This document shows positions 52,530 to 63,064 of a stretch of DNA of 64,000 nucleotides, in pieces; the stretch's first letter is position 1, and each line of letters begins with the position of its first letter. Source of the stretch: UBA5078 sp964538025 (GTDB lineage Bacteria; Pseudomonadota; Gammaproteobacteria; Pseudomonadales; Pseudohongiellaceae). The stretch is taken from contig CAZICZ010000001.1 of NCBI GenBank assembly GCA_964538025.1, forward strand, positions 310,001-374,000. Direction: 5' to 3'. The position numbers and the translations under genes are program-made. Under the pieces are notes generated by a model that had not been told where the DNA came from, made no database searches, and saw nothing but the letters and a program-made list of their open reading frames with translations.

Positions 52530-53966
52530 TTACGGGGAAGGGGTCTTCGCCCGGCCGTAAATATCTTCAAACCGCAAGATGTCGTCCTCGCCGAGATAGT
52601 TCCCGGTCTGCACTTCGATCAATTCGACGGGGGTGTCCGTGAGATTTTGCAGGCGGTGACGGCTGCCCAGCGGAATGTAAGTGGATTCATTCGCCTCGAG
52701 CGTGAAGACGCGGTCATCGCACGTGACCGTTGCACTGCCCTGGATCACGATCCAGTGCTCCGCCCTGTGATGGTGCATTTGCAAAGAAAGCGATGCGCCG
52801 GGTTTCACCACGATGTGCTTCACCTGAAAGCCCGTGCCAACCGCCAGGGATTCGTAACTGCCCCAAGGGCGATGCACGAGCACGTGGTTGACCCCTTCGA
52901 CTCGCTTGCTCTGTTCCAGAGCCTGAACGATGCGCTTCACGTCCTGGACCTTGCTTCTGTCCGCGACCAGCACGGCATCTGCGGTTTCAACGATCACCGC
53001 GTTGTCCACGCCAACAGCCGCCACCAGGCGCGAATGGGCATGGATATAACTGTCGGAAACCCCTTCACACAACACATCCCCTGTCAGGACGTTGCCCGCG
53101 GAGTCCTTAACAGCGGTTTCCCATAAGGCATCCCAGGCGCCCAGGTCATTCCATTGGGCATCCAAGGGCACCACGGCGGCATTGTGCGTTTTCTCCATGA
53201 CAGCATAGTCGATGGACTCGCTGCGACAGGCACTGAAAAGGGGCAGGGGCAAGCGCAGGAAGTCGACGTCCTGCACAATGCCTGCCGCTGCTGCTTCGCA
53301 GGCAGCAAAAATGTCTGGCGCATGCTGTGACAACTCCTCCAGGAACTGCTTTGCATTGAACAGGAACATCCCGCTGTTCCAGTAATACTGACCACTGTCG
53401 AGATAGGCCTGCGCCTTGTCACGCGACGGTTTCTCCACAAACGCTTCAACGGCAAATCCTTCCCCCATCGCCTCGCCACGGTGAATATAGCCATAGCCCG
53501 TCTGCGGGGCATCCGGGACGATGCCAAAGGTGACCAGTTTTCCTGCATTCGCCAGCGGCACGCCCTTGAGCAGTGTGTCACGCAGTCTTTCAGCATCGGC
53601 AATCGCATGGTCCGCCGGCAGGACAAGCAGCAGGTCGCTCGGTGACGAAAGCAGTGCGGCAACAGCCACCGCCGGTGCCGTGTTGCGGCCGATCGGTTCC
53701 AGCAGAATGCGCGCATCGGTGAGCCCTAGCGCAAGCAATTGCTGCGCGGTCAGGAAGCGGTGTTCGTCATTGCAGATCACCAACGGAGCACCCAGATTGG
53801 GCAAGCCGGCAATGCGGGAAAGTGTCGACTGAAACAGGGTTTCTTGTGCACCCGAGGCCGACTGTTGGGGACGCTTGAGAGAGGCAAACTGTTTGGGGTA
53901 GAGCTGTCGTGACACCGGCCACAAGCGGGTCCCAACACCACCAGCCAGCACAACGGGAATAATCAT
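52530..53966 (-). CDS. manC: mannose-1-phosphate guanylyltransferase/mannose-6-phosphate isomerase
   Basis: This 478-residue bifunctional protein has the GMP signature VVLAGGVGTRLWPVSRQLYPKQF, the mid-motif GYGYIHRGE and FVEKPSRDKAQAY, and a C-terminal cupin-type PMI domain with HRPWGSYESLAVG, QMHHHRAEHWIVIQGSATV and YIPLGSRHRLQN. It converts fructose 6-phosphate-derived mannose 6-phosphate (PMI) and forms GDP-mannose (GMP). It is the first gene of the nucleotide-sugar unit, so surface polysaccharide supply is the likely role. Confidence 0.93.
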   Translation of the reverse strand: MIIPVVLAGGVGTRLWPVSRQLYPKQFASLKRPQQSASGAQETLFQSTLSRIAGLPNLGAPLVICNDEHRFLTAQQLLALGLTDARILLEPIGRNTAPAVAVAALLSSPSDLLLVLPADHAIADAERLRDTLLKGVPLANAGKLVTFGIVPDAPQTGYGYIHRGEAMGEGFAVEAFVEKPSRDKAQAYLDSGQYYWNSGMFLFNAKQFLEELSQHAPDIFAACEAAAAGIVQDVDFLRLPLPLFSACRSESIDYAVMEKTHNAAVVPLDAQWNDLGAWDALWETAVKDSAGNVLTGDVLCEGVSDSYIHAHSRLVAAVGVDNAVIVETADAVLVADRSKVQDVKRIVQALEQSKRVEGVNHVLVHRPWGSYESLAVGTGFQVKHIVVKPGASLSLQMHHHRAEHWIVIQGSATVTCDDRVFTLEANESTYIPLGSRHRLQNLTDTPVELIEVQTGNYLGEDDILRFEDIYGRAKTPSP

Positions 53967-54099
53967 TGTCTCGTCCTTTTTGTCGCGTCCCTTCGAGAGG
54001 AGATGCCCAAATCTGTGTGTGATTTACTGCCAAAATGCGGCGGCACAGTGTGACATATCAGGGAGAATTTCGCCCCGCCGCTGGCCGTAACTGACGAAA

Positions 54100-54137
54100 A
54101 TATTATCGATTATTTGCCTGTGCCGCGATAATATCGC
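54100..54137 (+). promoter_or_regulatory. nested inverted repeats upstream of fabA
   Basis: ATATTATCG (54100-54108) and CGATAATAT (54126-54134) are perfect 9-bp arms 17 bases apart. The right arm is itself inside a second dyad, GCGATA-A-TATCGC (54125-54137). The element lies 62-99 bases before the fabA ATG, where a repressor of unsaturated fatty-acid genes would act. It does not match the FabR or FadR consensus that I know, so the regulator is unidentified. Confidence 0.4.
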
Positions 54138-54198
54138 AGGCTTTGTGAGCCCCGTGGCTCTATAGTTGAACCCTTCGATGGAAGATTGAACTCCCTTT

Positions 54199-54723
54199 AT
54201 GAACGGCCATATCCGCAAAAGCTCCTATACCCGTGATGAACTGCTCGACTGTGGCTATGGCCGCATGTTCGGTCCCGGCAACGCCCGTCTGCCTGTGGGC
54301 AATATGCTCATGATGGACCGTATTACCGAGATCAACGATACCGGCGGGGCTTATGGCAAGGGCGAAATTATCGCCGAACTCGATATCCATCCGGATTTGT
54401 GGTTTTTCGAATGCCACTTTCCGGAAGATCCCGTGATGCCGGGATGTCTGGGCCTTGATGCCATGTGGCAGCTGGTGGGCTTCTTTCTGGGCTGGCGAGG
54501 CAATCTTGGCAAGGGCCGCGCGTTGGGCGCCGGCGAGGTCAAATTCAGTGGCGAAATTCTGCCAACCGCGAAAAAAGTGCAGTATCAGATATCGCTATCC
54601 CGAGTCATCGAACGGAAGTTGGTGATGGGTATCGCCGATGGTACAGTAGCCGTCGACGGGAAAGTGATCTACACCACCAACGGACTGAAAGTGGGCCTTT
54701 TCACCCCCAATAGCAGCTTCTGA
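54199..54723 (+). CDS. fabA: 3-hydroxydecanoyl-[ACP] dehydratase/isomerase FabA
   Basis: This 174-residue FabA has the active-site pair H73 in FFECHFPEDPVMPG and D87 in GLDAMWQ, and GAGEVKFSGEILPTAKKV. It introduces the double bond of unsaturated fatty acids at C10 by dehydration and isomerisation. It is followed 31 bases later by fabB, the standard pair. A dyad element and a likely promoter lie upstream. Confidence 0.96.
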   Translation: MNGHIRKSSYTRDELLDCGYGRMFGPGNARLPVGNMLMMDRITEINDTGGAYGKGEIIAELDIHPDLWFFECHFPEDPVMPGCLGLDAMWQLVGFFLGWRGNLGKGRALGAGEVKFSGEILPTAKKVQYQISLSRVIERKLVMGIADGTVAVDGKVIYTTNGLKVGLFTPNSSF

Positions 54724-54754
54724 TCGACAATCTTCATCCTGTTACGAGGTCATT

Positions 54755-55972
54755 ATGAGACGCGTTGTTGTCACCGGTATCGGTATTGTTTCTTGTCTGG
54801 GCAGCGACAAGCAGACGGTGCTGGAATCCCTGCGCGAGGGGCGCAGCGGCATTCGTTTCCGTCCCGAATACAAAGAAATGGGACTGCGCAGCCACATTGC
54901 CGGGTGGATAGATCTCGACTTGCCGTCACTCATTGATCGCAAGATTCTCCGCTTCATGGGAGACGCCGCCGCCTATGGTTACCTGTCCATGGAACAGGCA
55001 ATTGCCGATGCGGGTCTCAAAGACGAAGACGTTTCCAATATCCGCACGGGAATCATCATGGGAGCCGGTGGCTCCTCTTCCCAGGATCAGGTTGAAGCTG
55101 CGGATATTCTGCGCACACAGGGCGTGCGCAAGATCGGTCCTTACCGCGTCACGCGAACCATGGGAAGCACGGTCTCCGCGTGTCTGGCGACGCCCTTCAA
55201 GATCAAGGGTGTCAACTACTCGATTTCGTCCGCCTGCGCGACCAGCGCCCATTGCATAGGCAATGCGGTGGAACTGATTCAACTAAACAAACAGGACGTG
55301 ATCTTTGCCGGAGGCGGCGAAGCAGAGCATTGGTCATTGACCAACATGTTCGATGCTATGGGCGCCCTGTCCACAAAATACAACGACACTCCGGACAAGG
55401 CCTCGCGCGCCTTCGATCAGGACCGGGATGGCTTTGTCATCGCTGGCGGGGGCGCTGTCCTCGTGATCGAAGCGCTGGATCATGCCCTCAAACGCGGCGC
55501 TAAAATCTATGCCGAAATTACCGGCTACGGCGCGACGTCTGATGGCTATGACATGGTGGCGCCTTGCGGTGAGGGCGGCGTACGCGCCATGAAGATGGCC
55601 TGTGAAACGGCCAGCGGTCCGATCGACTACATCAATACCCACGGCACCAGCACACCTGCGGGCGATGTTTCAGAGCTGCGCGCGATCAAGGAAGTGTTTG
55701 GTGACAAGGCCCCCATTCTCAATTCCACCAAATCCCTGAGTGGACATTCGCTGGGTGCCGCAGGCGCCCAGGAAGCGATCTACAGCCTGTTAATGATGGA
55801 AAACAACTTTATCTGCGCTTCTGCAAATCTGGAGAATCCCGCAGAAGAAGCGGCCGGTCTGACCATCCCTCAAAAGCGTCTCGACAATGTCACGCTCAAT
55901 CGCGTCCTGTCGAACAGTTTCGGCTTTGGGGGAACGAATGCCAGCCTGGTGTTTGAGCGTTACCCGCAGTAA
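54755..55972 (+). CDS. fabB: beta-ketoacyl-[ACP] synthase I FabB
   Basis: This 405-residue KAS I has the Cys-His-His triad at C161 (SSACATS), H296 (NTHGTSTPAGD) and H331 (SGHSLGAAGA), and the C-terminal NSFGFGGTNASLVFE. It elongates the unsaturated cis-3-decenoyl-ACP formed by FabA. A strong ACAGGAGCG lies between its end and the next gene. It is probably co-transcribed with fabA. Confidence 0.96.
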   Translation: MRRVVVTGIGIVSCLGSDKQTVLESLREGRSGIRFRPEYKEMGLRSHIAGWIDLDLPSLIDRKILRFMGDAAAYGYLSMEQAIADAGLKDEDVSNIRTGIIMGAGGSSSQDQVEAADILRTQGVRKIGPYRVTRTMGSTVSACLATPFKIKGVNYSISSACATSAHCIGNAVELIQLNKQDVIFAGGGEAEHWSLTNMFDAMGALSTKYNDTPDKASRAFDQDRDGFVIAGGGAVLVIEALDHALKRGAKIYAEITGYGATSDGYDMVAPCGEGGVRAMKMACETASGPIDYINTHGTSTPAGDVSELRAIKEVFGDKAPILNSTKSLSGHSLGAAGAQEAIYSLLMMENNFICASANLENPAEEAAGLTIPQKRLDNVTLNRVLSNSFGFGGTNASLVFERYPQ

Positions 55973-55994
55973 GCCCCTGTCACAGGAGCGTGCC

Positions 55995-56501
55995 GTGACT
56001 ACTTTACCCACCACCGCCCTCGCCGCCCTAAGGCCTTTCCGAAGGCTTTCAGGATTGCTCATGGGGGCATCTCTGGCGCTTTTTGCCCTCACTACGCACG
56101 CGCAGTCACTCCCCGGCAGCAGAGCCTCGGTGCTCTCGGGGCCACGCTTTCTCCCGGCAGAACGCGCATTTCCTTACGCCATCAGCTTGCCCGAACCCGG
56201 GGTCATCGCGATCCGCTGGGACATCGCCCCGCAGTATTACCTCTACAAAGACAAATTCACCGTTTCCTTGCTTAAAGAAGGCAATGCTGTGGCGCGCTCG
56301 GTATCGTTGCCCGATGCTGTCGCACACCACGATGAATTTTTCGGCAATGTCGAGGTGTATTTCAACGATGTCAGTCTCCGGGCAACTCTCGAGGATATGA
56401 CGATATCGGGCGACATCTCCGTGATCCTGGAGTTTCAAGGCTGCGCGGAAGCCGGTTTCTGCTATACCCTGCAACGGCACGAGGAGCAGCTGCGTCTCTG
56501 A
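55995..56501 (+). CDS. standalone DsbD alpha domain (truncated DsbD)
   Basis: This is 168 residues from the GTG at 55995, six bases after AGGAG. A signal peptide (LSGLLMGASLALFALTTHAQ) is followed by one DsbD N-terminal immunoglobulin-like domain. Both redox Cys are present at C150 and C156 (FQGCAEAGFCY). Full DsbD continues into eight membrane helices and a C-terminal thioredoxin domain; here translation stops right after the alpha domain and I see no remnant of the rest. The gene lies exactly where dsbD lies in other gammaproteobacteria, just before aroQ-accB-accC. It may accept electrons from another CcdA/DsbD-type partner. Confidence 0.8.
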   Translation: MTTLPTTALAALRPFRRLSGLLMGASLALFALTTHAQSLPGSRASVLSGPRFLPAERAFPYAISLPEPGVIAIRWDIAPQYYLYKDKFTVSLLKEGNAVARSVSLPDAVAHHDEFFGNVEVYFNDVSLRATLEDMTISGDISVILEFQGCAEAGFCYTLQRHEEQLRL

Positions 56502-56666
56502 TCAGCCTGTGGCGCTCTGCAGGGCGCAATTGCCATAAATCCCCTCATGAAATGCCCATAAATAAAGGTGAAAGCCGGCTAAATTTCTGAGAAAATGCGG
56601 GCAAAATTACCGAAACGGACACAAGCGTGTCTCTCGGCATCCTCATAAAGCCTTCAGAGCAGAAAA

Positions 56667-57113
56667 ATGGCAACGATACTGGTACTGCATGGCCCGAACC
56701 TGAATATGCTCGGGACCCGCGAACCTCACCTCTACGGTTCCGAAACACTGGCCGACATCAATGCGCGTCTAAACTTCCGGTGCCTCGAGGCTGGTCATCA
56801 TCTGCAGCATCTGCAAAGTAATGCAGAATACGAGATGATCGAACGGCTCCATGATGCCCGAAACGAAGGTGTGAACTTCATCGTTATCAATCCCGCAGCC
56901 TTCACGCACACCAGCGTCGCTCTACGGGACGCCATTCTGGCCACAGAAATTCCATTTATTGAAGTGCACCTTTCCAATGTCTTCAAGCGGGAGTCTTTCC
57001 GCCACCATTCGTATTTCTCGGACATTGCCGTGGGCACGATTTCCGGCCTGGGCAGCATAGGCTACGACCTCGCCCTTGAGGCGGCGCTACAGCATTTGAA
57101 AAAGAAACACTAA
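56667..57113 (+). CDS. aroQ: type II 3-dehydroquinate dehydratase
   Basis: This 148-residue AroQ begins ILVLHGPNLNMLGTREPHLYG with the catalytic Tyr and Arg; HLQSNAEYEMIERLHDA, VINPAAFTHTSVALRDAI and EVHLSNVFKRESFRHHSYFS carry the His and Asn substrate ligands. It dehydrates 3-dehydroquinate in the shikimate pathway. It precedes accB by 36 bases, as in many relatives. Confidence 0.95.
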   Translation: MATILVLHGPNLNMLGTREPHLYGSETLADINARLNFRCLEAGHHLQHLQSNAEYEMIERLHDARNEGVNFIVINPAAFTHTSVALRDAILATEIPFIEVHLSNVFKRESFRHHSYFSDIAVGTISGLGSIGYDLALEAALQHLKKKH

Positions 57114-57149
57114 TCCCTTACCACCCTCCATCACGACAAGAGAATCTTT

Positions 57150-57605
57150 ATGGATATTAGAAAAGTTAAAAAACTCATTGAGTTACTGGAGTCTTCAGAC
57201 ATCGCGGAAATCGAAATCAAGGAAGGCGAAGAAGCCGTGCGCATCAGCCGTGCATCCACGCACGCGCCTGTTCCGGTTCACACCTATGCAGCGCCAGCGC
57301 CCGCCCCTGTCGCCGCTCCCAGCGCTCCCGCACCCGTTGCCGCAGAAGAGCCTGCAACCAAAAAACTGAGCGGCAACGTGATCAAATCACCGATGGTCGG
57401 CACGTTTTATCGCGCTCCCTCACCCTCGTCTCCCGTTTTCGTGGAGGTGGGACAGCATGTGAAAGTGGGCGATGTCATCTGCATCGTTGAAGCCATGAAA
57501 ATGATGAATCAGATCGAAGCGGATCATTCCGGCGTCGTGGAAGCCATTCTTGTAGAAGACGGGGAACCGGTGGAGTTTGATCAGCCACTGGTGACCATCG
57601 TTTAA
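57150..57605 (+). CDS. accB: acetyl-CoA carboxylase biotin carboxyl carrier protein
   Basis: This 151-residue AccB has an N-terminal dimerising segment (DIRKVKKLIELLESSDIAEIEI), a Pro/Ala-rich linker (about 38-68) and the biotinyl domain with EAMKMMN, biotinylated at K117. It delivers carboxybiotin in malonyl-CoA synthesis and is paired with accC 49 bases downstream. Confidence 0.97.
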   Translation: MDIRKVKKLIELLESSDIAEIEIKEGEEAVRISRASTHAPVPVHTYAAPAPAPVAAPSAPAPVAAEEPATKKLSGNVIKSPMVGTFYRAPSPSSPVFVEVGQHVKVGDVICIVEAMKMMNQIEADHSGVVEAILVEDGEPVEFDQPLVTIV

Positions 57606-57654
57606 GGCCCGGGCGTCAACTCGCCCTCCATGACACGACAAAAGGTGTGATTTC

Positions 57655-59010
57655 ATGCTTGATAAAGTTCTGATTGCCAATCGTGGCGAAATTGCTCTTC
57701 GAGTGCTCCGGGCTTGCAAGGAACTGGGCATCAAAACGGTGGCCGTTCATTCCAGTGCAGACCGTGATCTGATGCATGTGCGCCTCGCAGATGAATCTGT
57801 GTGCATCGGCCCCGCCAGTGCGACGAACAGCTACCTCAACGTACCTGCCATCATCAGCGCCACCGAAGTGACCGATGCAGTGGCGATCCACCCAGGGTAT
57901 GGCTTCCTTTCCGAGAACGCGGATTTTGCGGAGCAGGTTGAAAAAAGCGGCTTCATTTTCATTGGCCCGCGCCCCGAAACCATTCGCATGATGGGCGATA
58001 AGGTTTCAGCGATTGAAGTGATGCGCGCTGCCGGTGTTCCAACCGTCCCGGGGTCCAACGGCCCTATTGATGACAACAAGGAGCGCACGCTGGCAATTGC
58101 TCGCGAAATTGGCTACCCCGTCATCATCAAGGCTGCGGCCGGGGGTGGAGGCCGCGGAATGCGGGTGGTCCACAGCGAAGCCGCCCTGCTGAAAGCCATT
58201 TACGTCACACAGTCAGAAGCCAAGGCCTTCTTTGGCAGTGGCACGGTCTACCTGGAAAAATTCCTTGAAAATCCCCGTCACGTCGAGATCCAGGTGCTGG
58301 GGGATGGTCAGGGCAATGCAATTCACTTGGGCGACCGGGATTGCTCAATGCAGCGGCGTCACCAAAAAGTGCTGGAGGAGGCTCCGGCTCCGGGAATTCC
58401 TGCGCATATTCGGGAAGCCGTTGCCGCAACCTGCATCAAAGCATGCGAAAAGATGCAGTACCGCGGTGCGGGGACTCTGGAGTTTCTGTATCAGGACGAG
58501 CAGTTTTACTTTATTGAAATGAACACACGTGTGCAGGTCGAGCACCCTGTGACTGAAATGGTGACGGGAATCGACATCGTCAAGGAACAGTTGAAGATAG
58601 CCGCGGGTGAAAAACTTTCCATCAAGCAATCGGATGTCAAAATCAAGGGCCATGCGTTTGAGTGCCGCATTAATGCGGAGGACCCCGTAACATTCCTCCC
58701 ATGTCCCGGCAAGATCAATCTCTTCCATGCGCCCGGCGGCAATGGCATTCGTGTCGACTCGCACATTTACAGCGGTTATACCGTGCCCCCTTATTACGAT
58801 TCCTTGATTGCAAAGCTCATTAGTTATGGCGAGGACAGAAACGGTGCACTCGCCCGGATGAGCAACGCATTGGATGAACTGCTGATCGATGGCATTCGCA
58901 CGAACACGCCTCTGCACAAGGAGATCATTCGGGACGCCGAATTCCAGAAAGGCGGAGTCAACATTCACTATCTGGAACACAAACTGACTTCCCACAACAA
59001 AACAAAGTGA
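57655..59010 (+). CDS. accC: acetyl-CoA carboxylase biotin carboxylase subunit
   Basis: This 451-residue ATP-grasp enzyme begins MLDKVLIANRGEIALRVLRAC and has KAAAGGGGRGMRVV (ATP-grasp Gly loop), HLGDRDCSMQRRHQKVLEEAPAPG, EFLYQDEQFYFIEMNTRVQVEHPVTE and the C-terminal ECRINAEDP. It carboxylates the biotin of AccB. The accBC pair has the normal layout. Confidence 0.97.
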   Translation: MLDKVLIANRGEIALRVLRACKELGIKTVAVHSSADRDLMHVRLADESVCIGPASATNSYLNVPAIISATEVTDAVAIHPGYGFLSENADFAEQVEKSGFIFIGPRPETIRMMGDKVSAIEVMRAAGVPTVPGSNGPIDDNKERTLAIAREIGYPVIIKAAAGGGGRGMRVVHSEAALLKAIYVTQSEAKAFFGSGTVYLEKFLENPRHVEIQVLGDGQGNAIHLGDRDCSMQRRHQKVLEEAPAPGIPAHIREAVAATCIKACEKMQYRGAGTLEFLYQDEQFYFIEMNTRVQVEHPVTEMVTGIDIVKEQLKIAAGEKLSIKQSDVKIKGHAFECRINAEDPVTFLPCPGKINLFHAPGGNGIRVDSHIYSGYTVPPYYDSLIAKLISYGEDRNGALARMSNALDELLIDGIRTNTPLHKEIIRDAEFQKGGVNIHYLEHKLTSHNKTK

Positions 59011-59063
59011 GTCCCACACGCTCTCTTTGCGGGGTATCGTGGCTCCCATGAGGCGAACCTGAC

Positions 59064-59942
59064 ATGCCCTGGCAACAACTCAAAGTGACTGTCCCGGAAT
59101 CCTCTGCCACTCTCATTGAAAATTACTTCAGTGAGAGTGGCGCCGTTTCTGTCACCTTTATGGACAGCGAGGATCACCCCGTTTTCCAGCTTGAGCCTGG
59201 CAGTACTCCCTTGTGGAAGCACACTGAAGTTGTCGGGCTTTTCGAACACGATGCCCCCATGACCTCCATCATGGAAAACTTGAGAGCCAGTCTTGTGCCG
59301 CAGCAAGACGTGCCTATCGTGTTGGAAGAAGTGCAAGACACCGAATGGGAACGCGTCTGCATGCAAGATTTCAAGCCGATGCAGTTTGGAAAACGAATCT
59401 GGATATGCCCGAGCTGGGAGACTCCTCCCGTACCCGATGCCATCAATATTCTGTTAGATCCAGGACTGGCATTTGGAACAGGAACCCACCCGACGACAGC
59501 CTTGTGCCTTCAATGGCTGGATGCCCAGGACGTGAAAGACCGCATCGTGATTGATTACGGATGCGGGTCGGGGATTCTCGCCATCGCCGCCGCGTTACTT
59601 GGCGCAAGACAGGTGATCGCGATTGACAACGACCCTCAGGCCATTCAGGCATCGGAAAGCAATCGTGATCTCAACGGTATCGCCGAGCAACAGCTGAGTG
59701 TGCACCTTCCTGGCGGCAAACATCCCCAGGCGGACATCCTTGTGGCCAATATACTGTCTGGCCCCCTTGAGGAACTGACACCGATTATTGCCGCGCTGGT
59801 CAAACCGGGCGGGAAGTTGATTCTCTCGGGTGTGCTCACCGCACAGACTCAGTCGCTCATGAACAGCTACACACCCTATTTCGCCATGGCGGAGCCCGTG
59901 TTTCTCGACGAATGGGTCCGAGCAGAGGGCACCCGTCGTTGA
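59064..59942 (+). CDS. prmA: ribosomal protein L11 methyltransferase
   Basis: This 292-residue PrmA has an N-terminal ferredoxin-like targeting domain (about 1-100) and a SAM-dependent methyltransferase domain with FGTGTHPTTALCLQWL, VIDYGCGSGILAIAAALLGA and DILVANILSGPLEELTP. It methylates L11 lysines and the N-terminus. It follows accC as usual in the region. Confidence 0.94.
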   Translation: MPWQQLKVTVPESSATLIENYFSESGAVSVTFMDSEDHPVFQLEPGSTPLWKHTEVVGLFEHDAPMTSIMENLRASLVPQQDVPIVLEEVQDTEWERVCMQDFKPMQFGKRIWICPSWETPPVPDAINILLDPGLAFGTGTHPTTALCLQWLDAQDVKDRIVIDYGCGSGILAIAAALLGARQVIAIDNDPQAIQASESNRDLNGIAEQQLSVHLPGGKHPQADILVANILSGPLEELTPIIAALVKPGGKLILSGVLTAQTQSLMNSYTPYFAMAEPVFLDEWVRAEGTRR

Positions 59943-59970
59943 CCGGGCTGCCCATGAATGAGCCTCCCTT

Positions 59971-61527
<1,557 letters not shown>

Positions 61528-61663
61528 CTTTCCCTAGAAAACGCAGCACCGAGGACAGTTGGCTGAACATTCTGTGATGAAGCGCACATTAATTAGTCCC
61601 TATTTATGCCGTTCACCCAACTTCATCACCTCGTTATGATGCCCCTACTGAACTGGATAACAG

Positions 61664-62677
61664 ATGAGCACCGCACCACGGATTACGATGATTAACATTG
61701 GAAAACACACCTTAAAATCAAACGTTCTGCTGGCACCCATGGCCGGCATTACTGACCAGCCTTTCCGCGATCTGTGCTCCGCGATGGGGGCAGGGTTGGC
61801 AGTATCTGAAATGCTGACCTGTAACAGTGATCTGTGGGACAGTCGGAAGAACCGCACCCGTTTCATTCACTCCGCTCGCGGCGAACTCAATTCCATACAG
61901 ATTGCGGGTTCAGACCCGCAGATGATGGCGGATGCGGCCAAGCTGCATGAGGACCTCGGAGCAGACATCATCGACATCAATATGGGGTGTCCCGCCAAGA
62001 AGGTTTTGAAGAAAGCCGCAGGCTCTGCCTTGCTGAAGGATGAAACACTGGTAAAAGACATCCTCCATGCAGTGGTGTCCGCCGTCAAAATTCCCGTCAC
62101 ACTAAAGATTCGCACAGGGTGGTCGCCCGAAGGTCGCAACGGTGTCCGCATCGCACGGATTGCGGAACAAGAAGGCATACAACTTCTGACCGTACATGGA
62201 CGTACGCGGGAATGCCGCTTTGTCGGCCAAGTGGAATATGACACGATCCGGGAAGTGAAACAGTCCGTTTCCATTCCTGTGATCGCCAATGGGGACATTA
62301 CCAGCCCGGAAGCAGCAGCATACGTGTTGAATTACACAGGTGCGGATGGCGTGATGGTGGGCAGGGCAGCCCAAGGGAATCCCTGGATTTTCTCTCAGAT
62401 TAATCAATACCTTGGCACAGGGAACTACCTCGCCGGCTATCCATTGAACGAGTTGGCCCGTGTCGTTCGCCTTCATATTCAAGATGTTCATCGCCTTTAT
62501 GGCGAAGAAAAAGGCGTATTGTTTGCTCGCAAACATGTGAATTGGTACACCCGGGGATTGGACAACGCAGAAGACTTCCGAGCGTCCTTCAATCTGATCA
62601 CATCGGCTGATGCGCAACTTGATGCACTCGCCACTTATTTTGAAATGTTGGACAGTAAAAAGGTGCTTGCCTTATGA
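61664..62677 (+). CDS. dusB: tRNA-dihydrouridine synthase B
   Basis: This 337-residue DusB has the FMN TIM barrel with LAPMAGITDQPFRDLCSAMGAGL, the proton-donor Cys in NMGCPAKKV, VTLKIRTGWSPEGRN, LTVHGRTRECRFVGQVEYD, IPVIANGDITSPEAA and VMVGRAAQGNPWIF. An ATG at 61688 (eight residues shorter) is closer to the E. coli start. The stop overlaps the fis start (ATGA), as in enteric dusB-fis operons. Confidence 0.94.
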   Translation: MSTAPRITMINIGKHTLKSNVLLAPMAGITDQPFRDLCSAMGAGLAVSEMLTCNSDLWDSRKNRTRFIHSARGELNSIQIAGSDPQMMADAAKLHEDLGADIIDINMGCPAKKVLKKAAGSALLKDETLVKDILHAVVSAVKIPVTLKIRTGWSPEGRNGVRIARIAEQEGIQLLTVHGRTRECRFVGQVEYDTIREVKQSVSIPVIANGDITSPEAAAYVLNYTGADGVMVGRAAQGNPWIFSQINQYLGTGNYLAGYPLNELARVVRLHIQDVHRLYGEEKGVLFARKHVNWYTRGLDNAEDFRASFNLITSADAQLDALATYFEMLDSKKVLAL

Positions 62678-62982
62678 ATATATTCACGGAACTCTCAACG
62701 CGACGCACTTTTGGAAATTCGGAGTATACGATGCCGACGATCCCGCAACCGCATTCTTCAAGTCTTCGAAAAGATGTTGAGAAAGCCATGCAGCTCTATT
62801 TCGCCAATCTTGGCGAGGAGTCTGTCACGAATCTTTACGACCTGGTTATCCACGAAGTAGAAGGACCGTTACTCGACGCTGTGCTCCGTCACACAGGCAG
62901 CAACCAAAGCAAGGCATCTATCATGCTGGGGCTCAATCGTGGTACGCTACGCAAGAAATTGAAACAACACGGAATGTTGTAA
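62674..62982 (+). CDS. fis: DNA-binding protein Fis
   Basis: This 102-residue Fis has the C-terminal factor-for-inversion helix-turn-helix (LDAVLRHTGSNQSKASIMLGLNRGTLRKKLKQHG) preceded by a dimerisation helix region (LRKDVEKAMQLYFANLG). Its start overlaps the dusB stop. Fis bends DNA and activates growth-phase promoters; in E. coli it represses its own operon. The N-terminal ~20 residues are longer than in enteric Fis. Confidence 0.95.
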   Translation: MNIFTELSTRRTFGNSEYTMPTIPQPHSSSLRKDVEKAMQLYFANLGEESVTNLYDLVIHEVEGPLLDAVLRHTGSNQSKASIMLGLNRGTLRKKLKQHGML

Positions 62983-63064
62983 CCAGGCTCTGGTACCCGG
63001 ATAACACTGGTTTGGCGGAGTGAAACGGACCCTTCGCCCATCAGCTCAAGATAGACCTTCTCTC

